Assembly: GCF_030689685.1 (NCBI RefSeq)
Contig: NZ_JAUYEY010000007.1
Location: forward strand, 81,255-145,254
Origin: Polaromonas sp.
GTDB lineage: Bacteria > Pseudomonadota > Gammaproteobacteria > Burkholderiales > Burkholderiaceae_C
Reading direction: 5' to 3'
DNA length: 64,000 bases
Part shown: one piece after another, positions 1 through 9,589 of the stretch
Position numbering within the stretch: position 1 is the first letter of the stretch
How the letters are laid out: every line of letters starts with the position of its first letter
The notes under the pieces: generated by a model
What the model was told of the DNA's origin: nothing
The model's database searches: none
Seen by the model: only the letters and a program-made list of their open reading frames with translations
Program-made: the position numbers and the translations under genes

Positions 1-59
1 CCTTGCCCAAGAAAGAGGGCAAGGCCAAGCCCGAGGCCGAGCAGGCTGAAACCAGCTGA
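1..59 (+). CDS. C-terminal end of an unidentified protein
   Basis: An open frame enters from the left edge and stops with TGA at 57-59. The visible 18 residues are rich in Lys, Glu and Ala (ending ...EAEQAETS), a low-complexity charged tail. Such tails occur on many RNA-binding or helicase proteins, so no family can be named. A rho-independent terminator follows 20 bases after the stop, which supports this being a real gene end. Confidence 0.6.
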   Translation, partial: LPKKEGKAKPEAEQAETS

Positions 60-79
60 AGCGGGCGCAGGTTCAAAAA

Positions 80-109
80 GGCCGGTAGCATGGCGCTACC
101 GGTCTTTTT
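80..109 (+). terminator. Rho-independent terminator after the left-edge gene
   Basis: The arms CCGGTAGC (82-89) and GCTACCGG (95-102) form an 8-bp stem with a 5-base loop, extended by a G-U and a G-C pair at the base. Five T residues follow at 105-109. Confidence 0.85.
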
Positions 110-123
110 CATTTGCTCCTGAA

Positions 124-170
124 ATCATAGCATCTCGCGCCCATTCGCTATGGGCTAGAGGCCTTTTTTA
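124..170 (+). repeat. Short dispersed repeat, family A
   Basis: The segment contains ATAGCATCTCGCGCCCATT, then TATGGGCTAGAGGCCTTTTT. It shares the core ATAGCtgCT.GCGC and GGGCTagAGGCC with copies at 7890-7953, 33420-33473, 37684-37738, 39600-39665 and 47612-47672. Here it fills the gap between the terminator and sbcB. Confidence 0.75.
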
Positions 171-200
171 TACATAAACCTGGTTGACAAGCATCCCTCC

Positions 201-1670
201 ATGGCGACACACACCTTTCTCTGGCACGACTACGAAACCTTTGGCCTGAACACGCGGCGCGACCGGCCCGCGCAGTTTGCCGGCATACGCACCGACGCCG
301 AGCTCAACGAGATCGGCGAGCCGCTGATGATCTACTGCCAGCCGGCGCGCGACTACCTGCCTGACCCGGCGTCCTGCCTGATCACCGGCATCACGCCGCA
401 GTTGTGTCTGAAGCGCGGCCTGCCCGAGCATGAATTTGCCAGCCGCATTGAAGCCGTGCTGGCGCAGCCGGGCACCATCGGCGTGGGTTACAACACCATC
501 CGTTTCGACGACGAAGTCACACGCCACCTGTTTTGGCGCAATCTGATCGACCCTTACGCGCGCGAGTGGCAAAACGACTGCGGCCGCTGGGACCTGCTCG
601 ACGTGGTGCGTATGGCTTATGCCTTGCGGCCCGAAGGTATTCAATGGCCGATGAAGCCCGATGAACGCCGCCCCGATGCGCCGGGGGCCTTGCGCCCCAG
701 CTTCAAGCTCGAAGACCTGGCGCGCGCCAACGGCCTGCTCCACGAGTCGGCGCACGACGCGCTGTCCGACGTGCGCGCGACGGTTGCGCTGGCGCGGCTG
801 ATCCGACAGGCGCAACCGCGGCTGTTCGACTTCTGTCTGTCGCTGCACAAAAAGGACCGCGTGGCCGCCGAGCTGGGCCTGCCCACCAGCCCGCAAACCG
901 CGCAGCCGTTTTTGCATGTGACGGGCATGTTCGCACCCGAAAAAGGCTGCCTGGCCGTGATGTGGCCGCTGGCCATGCACCCGTCCAACAAGAACGAGCT
1001 GCTGGCCTGGGACCTCGCTTACGATCCCGACGAGTTGCCGCTGCTCGACGTCGCCACCTTGCGCCAGCGCCTGTTCAGCAAAAGCGCCGACTTGCCCGAA
1101 GGCGTGGCGCGCTTGCCCATCAAGTCGGTCCACCTGAACAAATCACCGATGGTGGTGCGTAGGCTGGCAACGCTCAGCCATGCGATGGCGGCCAAGTGGG
1201 GCATTGACATCGAAGCCGCCCTGCGCCACGCCGAAAAAGCCGCCAGCCTGCCCGACATGAGCGCGGTCTGGCCCGAGGTGTTTGCACGGCCCAAAGAGGG
1301 TGTGCCCGATGTGGACGAAGATCTGTACGGCGGCTTCATCAACAACGACGACAGGCGCCGGCTCAACAAGCTGCGCGGCCTGGCGCCGGCAGAACTCGCG
1401 CTCAGCCGCACCGGCTTTGACGACGAGCGGCTGCAAGAGCTGGTGTTTCGTTACCGCGCGCGCAACTTCGAGACCACGCTGTCACCGGAACATGCCGAAC
1501 GCTGGGAAGCACACCGCGCGGCGCGCTTGCTCGAAGGCGAGGGTGGAGCGCGCAATGTCGATGCGTTTTTGGCCGAGCTTGATGTGTTGTCGGAAACGGC
1601 GGATGAGCGCGGGGAGGCGGTACTGGGGGCGCTGTATGAGTATGCGGAGATGGTGGCGCCGGAGGTGTGA
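201..1670 (+). CDS. sbcB: Exodeoxyribonuclease I
   Basis: 489 residues, against about 475 in E. coli. SbcB is a 3'-5' single-strand DNA exonuclease acting in mismatch repair and recombination. The DEDDh exonuclease motifs are all present: HDYETFG (Asp10, Glu12), Asp103 in RFDDE, and His185/Asp190 in HDALSDV. The C-terminal half corresponds to the SH3-like and helical domains of the family. The start ATG at 201 gives the expected first beta strand directly before the first motif. It stands alone; the gene downstream is convergent. Confidence 0.95.
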   Translation: MATHTFLWHDYETFGLNTRRDRPAQFAGIRTDAELNEIGEPLMIYCQPARDYLPDPASCLITGITPQLCLKRGLPEHEFASRIEAVLAQPGTIGVGYNTIRFDDEVTRHLFWRNLIDPYAREWQNDCGRWDLLDVVRMAYALRPEGIQWPMKPDERRPDAPGALRPSFKLEDLARANGLLHESAHDALSDVRATVALARLIRQAQPRLFDFCLSLHKKDRVAAELGLPTSPQTAQPFLHVTGMFAPEKGCLAVMWPLAMHPSNKNELLAWDLAYDPDELPLLDVATLRQRLFSKSADLPEGVARLPIKSVHLNKSPMVVRRLATLSHAMAAKWGIDIEAALRHAEKAASLPDMSAVWPEVFARPKEGVPDVDEDLYGGFINNDDRRRLNKLRGLAPAELALSRTGFDDERLQELVFRYRARNFETTLSPEHAERWEAHRAARLLEGEGGARNVDAFLAELDVLSETADERGEAVLGALYEYAEMVAPEV

Positions 1671-1788
1671 CCGTGAAGACATGCTGTCCGGGCAGAGGGG
1701 GCTTTTTTTAGAGCTGCCGAGCCAGGCTTGAGATGGGTTGAAAGTTCGATTTAATGCTCGAGGTGCAAGGGAGGACCTGGCGGGCACC

Positions 1789-2439
1789 TCAGTCTCTGGC
1801 CGACTGCCACGGCGCCTGTTTTTCCATCACGCCGGCGAACAGCGCGCCAGCCTCAAACGCGGTTAGCCACGCCCCTAGGCGTGGCCAGGGCTGGGCGGCG
1901 AACCAGTCGGCGTCGATGTGCGCGAACTGGCGGATGAAGGGCAGGATGGCCATGTCGGCGAGGCTGGCTTGCGCACCGAACAGCCAGCCGTCGCCGAGAC
2001 GCGCATCGAGCTGCGCCAGCCAGTGTCCCGCCTCGTTTCGGTGCTTCAGCGCAAAACTCATGGCGTCGCCACCCGACTCCTGCGGATAGTGGTTCGGGTA
2101 TTTGTAGCGATCCAGGTGCTGTTTGAACGCCCCATCATTGCCGGCGATCAGCGCGTCCATCGCTTCGGCTGATGCGCCTGGCGGCGCCAGCCAATGCGCA
2201 GGGTCGTTGCGGGCCAATGCCCAGCGCATGATGTCCAGGCTCTCGTCAATCACCTCGCCGCCGGGCAGTACCAGCACTGGCACCGTGCCCTTGGGCGAGG
2301 CGTCGAGCATGGCGGCGGGTTTGGCGCTAAGCACGACCTCGCGCAGCTCGTTCGCCTGGCCGCTGACGGCGAGCGCCAGCCGGGCGCGCATCGCGTAGGG
2401 GCAGCGGCGAAACGAATACAGGACGGGCAGGGCGCCCAT
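1789..2439 (-). CDS. Glutathione S-transferase family protein
   Basis: 216 residues with an N-terminal thioredoxin-fold GST domain (about 1-80) and an all-alpha C-terminal domain. The active-site region is CPYAMR at residues 13-18, a Cys-type motif as in glutaredoxin-2/omega-like GSTs, followed by a TVPVLVLPGG cis-Pro loop and the ESLDIMRW helix. It probably works in glutathione-dependent reduction or detoxification; the substrate is unknown. The start codon overlaps the stop of trhO by one base (TGATG), so the two are translationally coupled. Confidence 0.85.
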   Translation of the reverse strand: MGALPVLYSFRRCPYAMRARLALAVSGQANELREVVLSAKPAAMLDASPKGTVPVLVLPGGEVIDESLDIMRWALARNDPAHWLAPPGASAEAMDALIAGNDGAFKQHLDRYKYPNHYPQESGGDAMSFALKHRNEAGHWLAQLDARLGDGWLFGAQASLADMAILPFIRQFAHIDADWFAAQPWPRLGAWLTAFEAGALFAGVMEKQAPWQSARD

Positions 2440-3422
2440 CAGGCGCTTTCTTCGCCGTCTTCGCTGGTCTCACCGCTCGATGAAGCCAGCTTCGCACCGA
2501 TGTGCGGCTGGCGCTGGCGGTTCGCGTAGTCGACCTGGCGCTGGCGCTCGATGAAGCCGCGTTTTTGCGCGTCGGTTTTCTTGTCATGGCAGCCGGGGCA
2601 ACTCACACCCGGCACGTACAGCGGTGAGGCCTTGTCGGCCGCACTGATCGGGTCGCGGCAGGCCCGGCAGAGGTCATAGTGGCCGGTCGCCAGGCCGTGC
2701 ACGACGGAAACACGTTCGTCGAAGACAAAACATTCGCCCTGCCAGCGGCTCTGGTCCTCGGGCACGGTTTCCAGGTACTTGAGGATGCCGCCTTCGAGGT
2801 GGTAGACCTCGTCAAAGCCCTGGGTGCGCATGAAGGCGGTGGATTTTTCGCAGCGGATGCCGCCGGTGCAGAACATCGCGACTTTCGGCTTCTTGCCATT
2901 TTTTTCGGCCAGCAGGCCGCCGGGTGCCGACTGCGCTGCCACCCAGGCCGGCAGCTCCGAAAAACTTTTTGTGTGTGGGTCCACCGCGCCGGCAAAGGTG
3001 CCGATGCCGACCTCATAGTTATTGCGCGTGTCCACCACCACCACACCGGCTTCGCTGATCAGCGCATTCCAGTCCTGCGGCTTCACGTACTGGCCGGCCA
3101 TCTGGTTCGGGTTGATGCCGGGCACGCCCAGGGTGACGATCTCGCGCTTGAGGCGCACCTTCATGCGGTAAAACGGCAGTTTGAGCGACCACGACTCCTT
3201 GTGCGCCAGGCCGGCCAGGCGCGGGTCACTGCGCAGATGTGCGAGCACCGCGCGCACACCGTCCTCAGGCCCGGCAATCGTGCCGTTGATGCCTTCTTCG
3301 GCCAGCAGCAGGGTCCCGCGCACATCCTGCGCTTCGCAAAATGCCTGCAGCGGCGTCTGCAGCGCGGTGAAGTCGGGCAAGGTCACAAACTTGTAGAGGG
3401 CGGCGGTCAAAAAGCTGGGCAT
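2439..3422 (-). CDS. trhO: tRNA uridine(34) hydroxylase, rhodanese family
   Basis: 327 residues. TrhO (YceA) makes 5-hydroxyuridine at position 34 of certain tRNAs using O2. The N-terminal domain carries [10 protein letters not shown] (42-51). A rhodanese domain spans about 122-215 with the active-site loop CTGGIRC, Cys185 being catalytic in the family. A Cys-rich C-terminal stretch (two CxxC pairs near residues 250-285) is the family's zinc-like knuckle. It is first in a two-gene operon with the GST gene. Length and motifs match the family well. Confidence 0.93.
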   Translation of the reverse strand: MPSFLTAALYKFVTLPDFTALQTPLQAFCEAQDVRGTLLLAEEGINGTIAGPEDGVRAVLAHLRSDPRLAGLAHKESWSLKLPFYRMKVRLKREIVTLGVPGINPNQMAGQYVKPQDWNALISEAGVVVVDTRNNYEVGIGTFAGAVDPHTKSFSELPAWVAAQSAPGGLLAEKNGKKPKVAMFCTGGIRCEKSTAFMRTQGFDEVYHLEGGILKYLETVPEDQSRWQGECFVFDERVSVVHGLATGHYDLCRACRDPISAADKASPLYVPGVSCPGCHDKKTDAQKRGFIERQRQVDYANRQRQPHIGAKLASSSGETSEDGEESA

Positions 3423-3654
3423 GGCAGGGCGCAGATGGCGAAAAAGCGTTCAAAAACAAGGTCGAAAGTAAAGCGAATTTTCCCATCGTACCAAGCGCAG
3501 CAGCCGGGCAGTTTGCGCCACCTCAGCGTCCTGACAGATAGGCGGCGTGCAGGACCACACAAAAGGCAGCCCAGTGCGTGGACGCGTTTGCTGCAATGCA
3601 GCAAAATGGACGCATGCTTACTAATTCAGGCCGATCCGGTCCTCCCTCCGCGCC

Positions 3655-4824
3655 ATGGCCAAAAGCCTGAGCAGCCTCTGGCTCAAAAGTGTGCGCCGCT
3701 TGAGCCGGGCCCAGCAGGCGCAAGGCCGCAGGCTGCTGCTAAGCCTGGTGCCCAAGCCGCCGCGTGCGCCGGCCTTGCGAAAAGCCAAACCCGTGAAGGT
3801 GGCGAAAGCCCGGCCCATTGCCGTTACCCGCCAAAGCGCGACCTCGCCCGCGCGTCCGCTCACTGGTCTGCCGGGGCACTGGCAAAAGTCCTGGTTTTCT
3901 GTGCCGGCCGCTGGCCAGGTGGCTTCAGCGCGGCGCATGGTGTACTGGCTCTACCTGCCGTCGGGTGCGCCAGCCGCGCCGTTGCCGCTGGTGGTGATGC
4001 TGCACGGTTGCCAGCAGACGGCCACCGACTTTGCGCTGTCCACCCGCATGAACGCGCTGGCCGAACGCAAGGGTTTTGCGGTGTTGTACCCACAGCAGTC
4101 GGCCGCAGCCGATGCACACCGCTGCTGGCATTGGTACAAGCGCGCGACCCAGGAGGGCCTGGGCGACGTGCGGCTGATTGCCGACATGGTGGCGCAGGTG
4201 CAGGCCAAACATGGGCTGGACCGCTCCCGCACCTATGTCGTGGGCCTGTCGGCGGGCGCCGGGCTAGCCAATATTCTGGCGCTGCGTTACCCCGCCATGG
4301 TGGCCGCAGTCGGCCTGCATTCGGCGCCGGTGTTTGGCACCACAGATTCGCCGATGAGCGCCTACCGCGCGATGCAGCACGGCTCGGGCGCCTCGCACCG
4401 CGACAGCGTTCGGTTTTTCGGCAGCGCGGAGCAGGCCTTTCCCGGCATGCCGGCCATCCTGCTCCACGGCGCGCGCGACAGCGTGGTGCGGCGCATCAAC
4501 ATGACGCAGCTGACCGAGCAGTTCACCATCCTCAACGCCGGCCTCATCACGCGTGAGGAGGCCGTGGTTCGGCGCTACCCGGCGCGCAGCACCGGCCGCC
4601 ACCCGCGCCACGCCTATGAAAGCGCCACCTGGTACGCCGGCCGCAAGCCCCAACTGGTGGCCTGCGAGATTGACCACCTGGGGCATGCCTGGAGCGGTGG
4701 CGATGGCAGTGTGGAGTTCAGCGCGCCGGAAGGCCCCGACGCGACGCTGATGATGTGGACTTTTTTTGCGCAGCACTGGCGGTTGGCGACTCCTACCCCC
4801 GGTTTTTCTACAATCCAGCCATGA
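3655..4824 (+). CDS. PHB depolymerase-family esterase
   Basis: 389 residues. About 70 basic, low-complexity residues at the N-terminus precede an alpha/beta-hydrolase domain of the Esterase_PHB/LpqC type. Visible are the oxyanion-hole HGC at 117-119, the nucleophile elbow GLSAG with Ser199, and a catalytic His candidate in GHAWSGGD (His344). Likely substrates are polyhydroxybutyrate oligomers or other carboxylic esters. There is no clear signal peptide, so an intracellular role is possible. The stop overlaps the panE start (ATGA). Confidence 0.85.
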   Translation: MAKSLSSLWLKSVRRLSRAQQAQGRRLLLSLVPKPPRAPALRKAKPVKVAKARPIAVTRQSATSPARPLTGLPGHWQKSWFSVPAAGQVASARRMVYWLYLPSGAPAAPLPLVVMLHGCQQTATDFALSTRMNALAERKGFAVLYPQQSAAADAHRCWHWYKRATQEGLGDVRLIADMVAQVQAKHGLDRSRTYVVGLSAGAGLANILALRYPAMVAAVGLHSAPVFGTTDSPMSAYRAMQHGSGASHRDSVRFFGSAEQAFPGMPAILLHGARDSVVRRINMTQLTEQFTILNAGLITREEAVVRRYPARSTGRHPRHAYESATWYAGRKPQLVACEIDHLGHAWSGGDGSVEFSAPEGPDATLMMWTFFAQHWRLATPTPGFSTIQP

Positions 4825-5732
4825 GCTTTTCACCCCTCACCGTGGCCGTCATGGGCGCAGGCGCCGTCGGATGTTATTTCGGCGGCATGCTGGCGCGTCA
4901 TGGCCACCCTGTGACGCTGATTGCGCGGCCGCAGCATGTGGCTGCCATGGCCGCCAGCGGACTGCGTATGCAGACCACGCAATTTGATGAACACGTGCGC
5001 CTGGCCGCCAGCAGCCAGGCCAGTGCGGTGCAGGGCGCGCAGTTGGTGCTGTTCTGTGTCAAGTCGCTAGACACTGAAGCCGCCGGCACCTTGATCCGCC
5101 CCCACCTGCATCCCGATGCGCTGGTGCTGTGCCTGCAAAATGGCGTGGACAACAGCGGGCGCTTGCGCAGCGTGCTGCCGCAGCATGCGGTGGCCGCCGC
5201 CGTGGTCTACGTGGCCACCGAGATGGCCGGTCCCGGCCACGTCAGGCACCATGGCCGGGGCGATCTGGTGATGGAGCCATCCAGACACAGCGACGCCGTG
5301 GCGCAGGCCTTTATCGCCGCTGGTGTGCCCACCGAGGTCTCGCCCAACGTGAATGGCGCGCTCTGGGCCAAACTCATCCTCAATTGCGCCTACAACGCCG
5401 TCTCGGCCATCAGCCAGTTGCCCTACGGCAAAACCGTAGCGGGCGAGGGCGTGCGGGCGCTGATGCGCGATGTGGTGGCCGAATGCCTGGCCGTGGCGCA
5501 AGCCGAAGGTGTGCAGGTGGCGGGCGATGTGCATGCGGTGGTGGACCAACTGGCCGGCAGCATGCCCAACCAGTTTTCATCGACCGCGCAAGACCTGGCG
5601 CGCGGCAAAGCCACAGAGATCGACTATCTCAACGGCCTGATTGTCAGGCGCGGCGAGGCACTGGGGATTGCAACGCCGGCGAATCGGGTGTTGTGGGCAT
5701 TGGTGAAGTTGGTCGAATCAAAGCGCACTTAG
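4821..5732 (+). CDS. panE: 2-dehydropantoate 2-reductase
   Basis: 303 residues from the ATG at 4821. That start overlaps the preceding stop and places the NADP-binding GAGAVG at residues 12-17, as expected; an in-frame start 66 bases upstream would add a stretch overlapping the esterase. PanE reduces ketopantoate to pantoate in coenzyme A synthesis. The NGALWAKLILNCAYNA helix contains the family's catalytic Lys. Family members with other substrates exist (ApbA-like reductases), so the substrate is inferred. Confidence 0.85.
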   Translation: MSFSPLTVAVMGAGAVGCYFGGMLARHGHPVTLIARPQHVAAMAASGLRMQTTQFDEHVRLAASSQASAVQGAQLVLFCVKSLDTEAAGTLIRPHLHPDALVLCLQNGVDNSGRLRSVLPQHAVAAAVVYVATEMAGPGHVRHHGRGDLVMEPSRHSDAVAQAFIAAGVPTEVSPNVNGALWAKLILNCAYNAVSAISQLPYGKTVAGEGVRALMRDVVAECLAVAQAEGVQVAGDVHAVVDQLAGSMPNQFSSTAQDLARGKATEIDYLNGLIVRRGEALGIATPANRVLWALVKLVESKRT

Positions 5733-5749
5733 GGCTGCGTCCCACCAAG

Positions 5750-5835
5750 CAGTCATTGCGGGTTTGAGCCGCAATCAACTGTCCTCGCTGGGGTCGATTT
5801 TCGCTCTCGACGCCCCAAGCCCGACAGGCTCCTAG
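5750..5835. repeat. REP-like palindromic repeat (family C) between panE and the EVE gene
   Basis: This stretch carries GTCATTGCGGGTTTGAGCCG, the half-palindromic start shared with the elements at 9632-9727 and 33476-33640, followed by a GC-rich inverted segment (GGGGTCGA and its partner near 5790-5815). It lies between two convergent genes and may act as a bidirectional terminator. Confidence 0.5.
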
Positions 5836-5849
5836 AGGTAAATTTAACC

Positions 5850-6317
<468 letters not shown>

Positions 6318-6335
6318 CGTGTCATTCCTTCAGGC

Positions 6336-7100
6336 TCAAGGTTTGAGGATCAGCAGCACAGCCGGGACAATCAACCCGGCGCCAGTGAGCAACAGCAGCG
6401 CGCAGACCAGCTTGAGCACCGCTGCCCGCGACCAGCCGGGCGGGTGCCGCTCCAGCCACCAGCTTAGCCCGAACACCAGCGGCGCCGCCAGCAGGCTCAG
6501 CTTGAGCGCGTTACCGCTGAATTGGCCGGTCGGCAGCACCATCAGCAGCCGCAACAACGAGCTGGCAGCCAGCGTGGCCACCAGTGTGTCGCGCACGGTT
6601 TTTAGCGCCATCGGCTGGCGGTAAAAGTGGTACACCAGCGGCGGCCCACCAGTGGCAAACAGGCCCGTCAGCAGGCCAGAGATTGCCCCCCAGAACCGGA
6701 ACGCGCTGGCCGATGACCGCTCGCGCAGCGCTGCCGTCTCCATCAGCACAACAAGGGCGCAGGCGATCACCGTCAGGCCCAGCAACACACGCAGCACCAG
6801 CGTCACGTTGCTACTGAGCCAGCCCAGCAATACCACCCCGAGCAGAATGCCGGCCACGCCGCCCAGCGTGATGTCGCGAAAGGCAGGTACATCAAGCGCC
6901 CGGCTTGAGCCGCGCAAAGCCACCAGCGCATTGGCCAGTCCCAGCACTGTTGCCACATTGGCCAGGTCGGCCAGCGGCGCCAGCTCCAGCAGCCCGGCCA
7001 GCCCCAGCAGGATCAGCGCAAACGCAAAACCGGTCAGGCTTTGCGCGCAGGTGGCCAGCGCCACACAAAGCAGGAAGAGAGCGGTTTGAAGAAGGGTCAT
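6336..7100 (-). CDS. TauE/SafE-type sulfite exporter family permease
   Basis: 254 residues, strongly hydrophobic, with about seven to eight predicted membrane segments. The TauE/SafE repeat signature GFAFALILLGLAGLLELAPL appears near the N-terminus and a related repeat (GLLTGLFATGGPPLVYHFY) near residue 140. The family moves small organosulfur or oxyanion compounds across the inner membrane; the substrate here cannot be read from sequence. Confidence 0.85.
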   Translation of the reverse strand: MTLLQTALFLLCVALATCAQSLTGFAFALILLGLAGLLELAPLADLANVATVLGLANALVALRGSSRALDVPAFRDITLGGVAGILLGVVLLGWLSSNVTLVLRVLLGLTVIACALVVLMETAALRERSSASAFRFWGAISGLLTGLFATGGPPLVYHFYRQPMALKTVRDTLVATLAASSLLRLLMVLPTGQFSGNALKLSLLAAPLVFGLSWWLERHPPGWSRAAVLKLVCALLLLTGAGLIVPAVLLILKP

Positions 7101-7124
7101 TCAGCGGCGTGTGTCAGCAGTTCG

Positions 7125-7718
7125 TCAGCGGTGCTTGCCGACTTCCCAGCCCACGCCGCCAATCGCCCGCTCGGCCACCTGCACAGCCAGCGGCTCCAGC
7201 GCCGTTGCCATGGTGTCGTTCCAGCGGTTGAGGTAGCCGAAAAGCGCGATGGCGGCCACGATCTCGACGATCTGCTCGTCGTTGTAGTGATTCTTGAGCT
7301 CGTCAAAGTCGGTGTGCGACGCCTCGTTGGGCACAGCGCCGGCCTTGAGGGCCAGATTGATCGCGGCGCGTTCTGCCGGGCTGAACAGCGCGCTGTTCTC
7401 AAAGTCCCACAGCGCGGCAATCTTGGCGTCCGACGCCTTGTAGATGCTGGACAGGTTGGTCATGTGCGACTGGCAATACAGGCAACCGGCCGCATAACTG
7501 CTGGCCAGGCTGACCAGCATCTTGGTTTCTTCGGGCACGGTGCCTTCGTACAGCACCGCCTGGTTCAGCGCCATGAAGGCGCGCACAATATTTGGCCGCC
7601 GCACCATGGTCATGATGCTGTTGGGCGTGAAGCCTCGCGTTTTCTTGTAGTGCTCGAAGCGCTCGCGGATGTCGTCTTCTTTGACGTCGGCGAGGGGGAT
7701 GGGGGTGAGGTGGGGCAT
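7125..7718 (-). CDS. AhpD-like / carboxymuconolactone decarboxylase family protein
   Basis: 197 residues. The AhpD core motif is present, Glu63-Glu64 followed by CLYCQSH (Cys79, Cys82, His85), which in AhpD-type proteins forms a redox-active disulfide used in peroxide reduction. The protein is longer than plain AhpD and resembles the peroxidase-related two-domain subgroup. It sits just upstream of the TauE-type gene on the same strand (24 bases), so co-transcription is likely. Confidence 0.85.
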   Translation of the reverse strand: MPHLTPIPLADVKEDDIRERFEHYKKTRGFTPNSIMTMVRRPNIVRAFMALNQAVLYEGTVPEETKMLVSLASSYAAGCLYCQSHMTNLSSIYKASDAKIAALWDFENSALFSPAERAAINLALKAGAVPNEASHTDFDELKNHYNDEQIVEIVAAIALFGYLNRWNDTMATALEPLAVQVAERAIGGVGWEVGKHR

Positions 7719-7889
7719 GCGTGATCCTTGTTCGGGTGGCCGGGAAGCGACCGGGTCAGTTTAAAGTGCGATGGGCGTCCCGCCACCACGCCGGCTGCTT
7801 TTCGTTCAGACCCTCAGCAGCCATCGCGGCCGCTTGGCGCAGGGGCCACGCACCGAGGCGTTAATTTACCTCGGGCGCTGTATTTTTAG

Positions 7890-7953
7890 GAGTGAAATGT
7901 GCCCGCAGCCCAATGGAATCGAGCGCGAGCAGCTATGTATTTGATAGTACAGC
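7890..7953 (-). repeat. Family A repeat forming the 3' end of hipA
   Basis: Read on the minus strand it runs CTATCAAATACATAGCTGCT, then CGCGCTCGATT and TTGGGCTGCGGGCAC, matching the copy at 33420-33473. The hipA stop codon TAG (7933-7935) lies inside it, and its first bases encode the last residues VLSNT. The rest of 7719-7932 shows no gene and holds the upstream region of the AhpD-like gene. Confidence 0.8.
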
Positions 7954-9171
7954 GAACTCCTCGCGCTGGCGCCGCAGCCTGTCACCGTCGATGTATTGGG
8001 CCAGCAAGGCGATGTCTTGTCCTGCAACCCCTTTGGCCTTGAAGTGCTTTTTCCAGACGCTCACCCGACCTGCGATCTCCCGGATGATGGCGCCCGCTGC
8101 ATCCGCCTTTAGCCCGAACTGGCGGGCCTGCGACAGCGCGTTGGCCAGCGTGGACTCCGAGGCCTGGTCGCCAACCGCCATCGCCTGGTAGCCCAGGCCT
8201 TGCGCGCTGGGCACCACGTCAAACGCCGGCGACAGCAGGTAGTGGCCATCGGCCTGCCGCAGCAGGGCATGGTTTTTCTCGTGGTCGTCTGTGTTGTCCA
8301 TCAGGATGTTGAAGACCATGCGCCTGAACAGTTGGTCTTGCTGACTGCGGATCGCATCGGCTGGCGCCACGCGGCGCAGCAACTGCGCCAGTTGCGGGTA
8401 GCCCAGTGTTTCCCCGGCGGCGCGCAGGGCCACATGCGCCGACACGGCGTGTAGCCGCGCAGGCCCGACCCGGTCGAACCGGCGCACGGCAACTGCGTGC
8501 CCCGGCCCGACCGGCAAGGCCTGTGTCTGTGCCACATCTACCCCGCACAAGCGCGCCAGCGTCATGGTGGCGTGTTCAATCAGCGGCGTGTTGATCTCTT
8601 CGCCTTCGCCAAACTTCACCAGCCACGGCGCACCGCCCATCTCTATCAGAGACTTGGGACGCGCCCCGCCCAGCGAGGCGCCAGGCCGCACCAGGCGTTT
8701 TTGCAACTCGGACACCGCCTCGTTTGCCAGCACCTTGCGCACGACCTCGGCCATCTCCTGCAAACTGTCAAGCGTGGGCATGGGGCTGCGGCGCCACGGC
8801 TCGTAGGCATCGCTCCGCTGGCTCACACCCAGTGCGCCATACCGGTCGTCACCCGCAAACAGCAGAAATTCAAGAATGGAAAGCCGAGGCGAGGCCTCGA
8901 ACTTGCGGATCACCCGCTCACCCCAGCGGTCAGGACGTGCATCGTCAACCGCACCTGCTGCGCAGTCTTTGTCGCGCGGCACAAACAGCTCATCCACCAG
9001 GGGCAGGTCTTCACTCAGGGCAAAGCCTGACTGCAGCCAGCCTGGCGCATAGCGCAATGACACAGCCCGGCCGCCGACGGCCTGGCCCAGTTCTCCCACC
9101 GGGCGAGCTTGGGCAGGTTCACCCAGCCACCACAAAAACAGGCGATCTTGCGGGACGTATTTGTCGGCCAT
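7933..9171 (-). CDS. hipA: HipA-type serine/threonine kinase toxin
   Basis: 412 residues. HipA toxins phosphorylate an aminoacyl-tRNA synthetase (GltX for E. coli HipA) and so arrest translation. The HipA N-terminal domain (about 1-120) is followed by the kinase core: P-loop-like GASLGGARPKS (165-175), Lys186 in WLVKF, catalytic loop NTDDHEKN (Asp295, Asn300) and metal-binding Asp318 in SPAFD. All key residues appear intact. It begins two bases after the hipB stop. Its C-terminal residues and stop come from a family A repeat. Confidence 0.9.
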   Translation of the reverse strand: MADKYVPQDRLFLWWLGEPAQARPVGELGQAVGGRAVSLRYAPGWLQSGFALSEDLPLVDELFVPRDKDCAAGAVDDARPDRWGERVIRKFEASPRLSILEFLLFAGDDRYGALGVSQRSDAYEPWRRSPMPTLDSLQEMAEVVRKVLANEAVSELQKRLVRPGASLGGARPKSLIEMGGAPWLVKFGEGEEINTPLIEHATMTLARLCGVDVAQTQALPVGPGHAVAVRRFDRVGPARLHAVSAHVALRAAGETLGYPQLAQLLRRVAPADAIRSQQDQLFRRMVFNILMDNTDDHEKNHALLRQADGHYLLSPAFDVVPSAQGLGYQAMAVGDQASESTLANALSQARQFGLKADAAGAIIREIAGRVSVWKKHFKAKGVAGQDIALLAQYIDGDRLRRQREEFAVLSNT

Positions 9172-9173
9172 GG

Positions 9174-9500
9174 CTATTTACCCTCGCGGCGATGCCGCTG
9201 TGCCGCCGCAGCAATTTCGTTTTCGAGCGCAGCCACATCCTCCTTCGGCTCCGCGAGTGCCGCCAGGGCTTCATGACGGCCAACCATCCAGAGCGCGGTG
9301 GCGTACACGCCTATCGAAACCGCAGCGTCACCTTTTTCCATCTTCATCAAGGTGGGCACCGACACATCCAGCCGCACAGCCCAGGCTCGCAAGGACTGCT
9401 TGCGCCGCTTGCGAGCGGTAGTCAGGTCGGCCCCCAGCTTGCGCAGCGCGGCTACGGCGGCGGGGGGCAGGGCGTCTATGGCTGAGGCTACTTGAGGCAT
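9174..9500 (-). CDS. hipB: HipB-like antitoxin, XRE family
   Basis: 108 residues with a helix-turn-helix at about 27-75 (TTARKRRKQSLRAWAVRLDV, then PTLMKMEKG), followed by a charged Glu/Ala-rich tail of the kind that contacts the toxin. It is encoded directly upstream of hipA, as in classical hipBA operons, and should repress the operon and neutralise HipA. The AT-rich stretch at 9501-9560 upstream is the likely promoter and operator region. Confidence 0.85.
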   Translation of the reverse strand: MPQVASAIDALPPAAVAALRKLGADLTTARKRRKQSLRAWAVRLDVSVPTLMKMEKGDAAVSIGVYATALWMVGRHEALAALAEPKEDVAALENEIAAAAQRHRREGK

Positions 9501-9589
9501 ACCTCATAATATAACAAAATAACCTATTTGTTAAATAATACGATATATAGATGAATTTCGAAGCAACAGTTCTTCAATCCAAAATTGAA

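Noticed and set aside
2679..4556. A long open plus-strand frame of about 625 codons
   Set aside because: It is antisense to trhO and then runs out of frame through the esterase gene; its translation is low-complexity and matches no family. GC-rich codon use keeps such frames open by chance.
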